From an uncultured Aequorivita sp. (GTDB taxonomy: Bacteria; Bacteroidota; Bacteroidia; Flavobacteriales; Flavobacteriaceae): a stretch of DNA of 64,000 bases. A program made the translations under genes and the position numbers. The first letter of the stretch is position 1. Each line of letters begins with the position of its first letter. The stretch spans positions 1-64,000 of the forward strand of contig CAKZLK010000057.1 of the NCBI GenBank assembly GCA_937125455.1. The letters run 5' to 3'. Under the pieces are notes generated by a model. That model made no database searches. It saw only the letters and a program-made list of their open reading frames with translations, and had not been told where the DNA came from. Below, one piece after another: positions 62,330 through 64,000 of this stretch.

Positions 62330-62437
62330 TTATTCTTCTTCTGGTACTTCGGGCTCTGTTGCGTCATTGCAGCTAAATTGCAATAACAAGAAATTTGTGA
62401 CTAACAACGCCCCCAAAACGATTAAAAAAGTAGTCAT
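62330..62437 (-). CDS. Small membrane peptide, 35 aa (not in ORF track)
   Basis: ATG at 62437 opens a 35-codon frame: MTTFLIVLGALLVTNFLLLQ, then FSCND and an acidic tail ending PEVPEEE before TAA. It has one strongly hydrophobic helix, a single Cys just after it, no basic residue and seven acidic residues. The charge pattern predicts the tail outside the cytoplasm. Cys23 is preceded by QFS, a poor lipobox. It lies 67 nt downstream of the substrate-binding-like gene and converges on ung. Composition supports a real small protein; no homologue can be named. Confidence 0.55.
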   Translation of the reverse strand: MTTFLIVLGALLVTNFLLLQFSCNDATEPEVPEEE

Positions 62438-62504
62438 AATATTTGATTTTATATCAATAAGATGCACGTTACACTTTCGGGTTGCGTAAATATTAAGATT
62501 TTTT

Positions 62505-63359
62505 TTAGATATTTTTTAAAATGCTGTTTTTCTGAACTTTAGCTTCAATCAAATTAAGTTCCAATAGTTTTTGTTGAATATTTTCGAGCTCTTCTGAGGT
62601 TAATTGACGGTCGCTCCATTCGGTTAAAGAAAGCCACTCGCGTACATCTTCAATTTTTTGACCATAGCGTTCTGCAATCATTTCATCAATACCTGGAAGT
62701 GTATTGAAATTTTCAGTAACGGAGTTTATAACTTCCAAAATAGCTTGTACACTTTCGGTTTCGTTGTCCAAAACATCGTTCCGAACAGCAATTACAAAAC
62801 TGGGCCATGGAGTAGGGGATTCGCCAATTAACCGAAAAGTACCATTGTCCACATGTGGTTTTGTCATAAATTTTTCCCACATAAAATAGTCTCCGTTTCC
62901 TTTGGGAAGTCCTTCCAAAGCACCATCCAAATCTTTTATTACCTTAAAACTCAAATCACTTTTAAGATCCCATTCAAGATTTTCAGCATTAACGAATGCC
63001 ATCAAATGTGAACCGGAACCAAAACGGCTTATGGCGGCTTCGGTTCCTTTTAAATCTGAAACGGTCTCGTAATCTGAATTTGCTGCTACGTGAATTCCCC
63101 AAAGCAAGGGCGATTTTACAAAAACTTGAACAATCTTGCTCTCGTTGCCATTAATAATATCGCGTACCATGCCTTCGGTAAGGATTACGGCCATATCAAT
63201 TTCCTTTTCCCTTAGAGCACTGCTCATTTGGCCAGTTCCACCTGGATAATCTTTCCAACGCAGGTTTATTCCCTTTTCATTAAATTTTTTGTCGCGAAGA
63301 GCGATGTACCAAGGCAGGTTAAAGTGTTCCGGCACGCCGCCGATTAAAAAATTTTTCAT
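62505..63359 (-). CDS. Cytosolic periplasmic-binding-protein-like (type II) protein
   Basis: The 284-aa protein has the type II solute-binding fold of NMT1/SsuA-like families (GGVPEHFNLPWYIALRDKKFNEKGINLRW, DMAVILTEGMVRDII, TVSDLKGTEAAISRFGSGSH). It has no signal peptide or lipobox, so it should stay in the cytoplasm. No ABC permease or ATPase gene is near. Its start overlaps the stop of the nucleoside phosphorylase by 4 nt (ATGA), suggesting a shared role in nucleoside/base metabolism or sensing. The ligand is unknown. Confidence 0.72.
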   Translation of the reverse strand: MKNFLIGGVPEHFNLPWYIALRDKKFNEKGINLRWKDYPGGTGQMSSALREKEIDMAVILTEGMVRDIINGNESKIVQVFVKSPLLWGIHVAANSDYETVSDLKGTEAAISRFGSGSHLMAFVNAENLEWDLKSDLSFKVIKDLDGALEGLPKGNGDYFMWEKFMTKPHVDNGTFRLIGESPTPWPSFVIAVRNDVLDNETESVQAILEVINSVTENFNTLPGIDEMIAERYGQKIEDVREWLSLTEWSDRQLTSEELENIQQKLLELNLIEAKVQKNSILKNI

Positions 63360-64000
63360 TCTGTGATTTTTCCCAATGTATATTGAATAAGTGCCTCAAT
63401 GGTTTTTGATGCATCTTTGCTGAAACTTCCAGTTGCCCGATTTGCGATAATAGCGTTCATTGAAATAGCGCGATGGCCAAGCAGTTTAGCCATTCCGTAC
63501 ATTGTGGCGGTTTCCATTTCTAAGTTGGTGATTTTTTTCTTTTTATAGCGAAAGGATTTCAACTTTTCATTGAGGTTCGCATCTTTAAGTTTTGCGCGAA
63601 GCACGCGACCCTGTGGCCCATAAAACCCCACGTTAGTTATCGTTATGCCAGAACTGGTCTTTTCCGAAGCGAATTTTTTCAATAAAGTTTTATCTGCTTC
63701 CACAACGTAGGGAACTGAATTATCAGGATTCCATTGGGTGTGATCAATAAAAGCTTTAGCAAAATCACGATTAAAAATTTTATCGGTTTTATCATAATAA
63801 TGCATTACGTTATCTAGTCCAATTCCTAAAGTGCTTATCAAAAAGGTATCAACGTCTATCTCTGGGGTCAAACCGCCAGATGTTCCAATTCTGATTATAT
63901 CAAGGGATGAAAGCTTTTTTTTGACTTGGCGTTTTTCAAAATCTATATTTATCAAAGCATCCAGCTCATTAAAAACAATATCTATATTATCGGGGCCAAT
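63356..64000 (-). CDS. Nucleoside phosphorylase, uridine phosphorylase-like (5' end beyond window)
   Basis: The enzyme cleaves nucleosides with phosphate. The frame is open to the right edge: the residues upstream of the track's TTG start read IGPDNIDIVFNELDAL, which continues the family N-terminus, so the gene is truncated by the window. Visible motifs are IIRIGTSGGLTPEIDV (phosphate/ribose site) and NLEMETATMYGMAKLLGH, the purine/uridine phosphorylase signature with its ribose-binding Glu-Met-Glu. Base specificity cannot be fixed, but uridine phosphorylase-type is most likely. It is translationally coupled to the downstream substrate-binding-like gene. Confidence 0.85.
   Translation of the reverse strand: MGPDNIDIVFNELDALINIDFEKRQVKKKLSSLDIIRIGTSGGLTPEIDVDTFLISTLGIGLDNVMHYYDKTDKIFNRDFAKAFIDHTQWNPDNSVPYVVEADKTLLKKFASEKTSSGITITNVGFYGPQGRVLRAKLKDANLNEKLKSFRYKKKKITNLEMETATMYGMAKLLGHRAISMNAIIANRATGSFSKDASKTIEALIQYTLGKITE

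Noticed and set aside
62268-62489. 73-aa plus-strand ORF after ung
   Set aside because: It starts inside ung and lies antisense to the better-supported 35-aa membrane peptide.

Overview
The window reads as chromosomal core from a member of the Flavobacteriaceae (Bacteroidota). Four proteins carry type IX secretion (T9SS) C-terminal sorting tails. Several promoters show the Bacteroidota -7 element TAnnTTTG, and starts generally lack a Shine-Dalgarno sequence. BshA (bacillithiol synthesis), a Bacteroidota-type LptD and a SusC-like plug module point the same way, as does the AT-rich DNA with dense A/T-flanked hairpin terminators. I cannot name the genus. I see no prophage, insertion sequence, CRISPR array or rRNA operon.

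Layout. 1-2343: 3' part of hutH (cut by the left edge), a T9SS cargo gene and a small conserved hypothetical. 2465-9069: clpC diverging from gyrA, followed by a TPR protein gene. 9127-13260: NlpC/P60 hydrolase and thiolase genes, diverging from a PgpH-like HD phosphohydrolase gene. 13304-13630: tRNA cluster Ser(GCT)-Pro(TGG)-Arg(TCT). 13784-18930: a minus-strand run of six genes (tsaD, TfoX-like, rsmE, DUF4159, AI-2E-type permease, THUMP-like methyltransferase), with the giant tamB diverging from tsaD. 23529-27008: an orphan methyltransferase-like gene, a T9SS beta-propeller gene and ridA. 27052-39305: lptD diverging from a long plus-strand series: amidase, MCE/MlaD lipid-transport protein, a membrane Fe-S/CCG redox pair with a HAD protein between them, a conserved hypothetical, a GH3/beta-lactamase-fold fusion and bshA. 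39556-46654: small outer-membrane barrel, FAD/Fe-S D-2-hydroxyacid dehydrogenase, LpxH-like phosphatase, aroC and a dicarboxylate symporter. 46884-58755: surface-protein region with a lamin-tail protein, a MuiA/DUF4139 protein carrying an inserted SusC-like plug, and a two-component system flanked by two large T9SS proteins. 58952-64000: DCC thioredoxin-like, MutS2-like and uracil-DNA glycosylase genes, a 35-aa membrane peptide missing from the ORF track, a cytosolic substrate-binding-like protein and a nucleoside phosphorylase cut by the right edge.

How the genes fit together. Much of the window serves envelope biogenesis: LptD, TamB, MCE, amidase, LpxH-like, NlpC/P60 and the GH3 fusion. The least ordinary part is 47.7-58.8 kb. 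There the histidine kinase/response regulator operon appears to continue into a T9SS propeller gene, and both this operon and the neighbouring repeat-rich T9SS gene have TTAAC direct repeats with an 11-bp period at similar distances upstream. This suggests a self-regulated surface-protein regulon. Next to it lies the MuiA/DUF4139 protein interrupted by a carboxypeptidase-regulatory plus TonB-plug module without a barrel. Functional statements rest on reading motifs by eye; no database search was possible.
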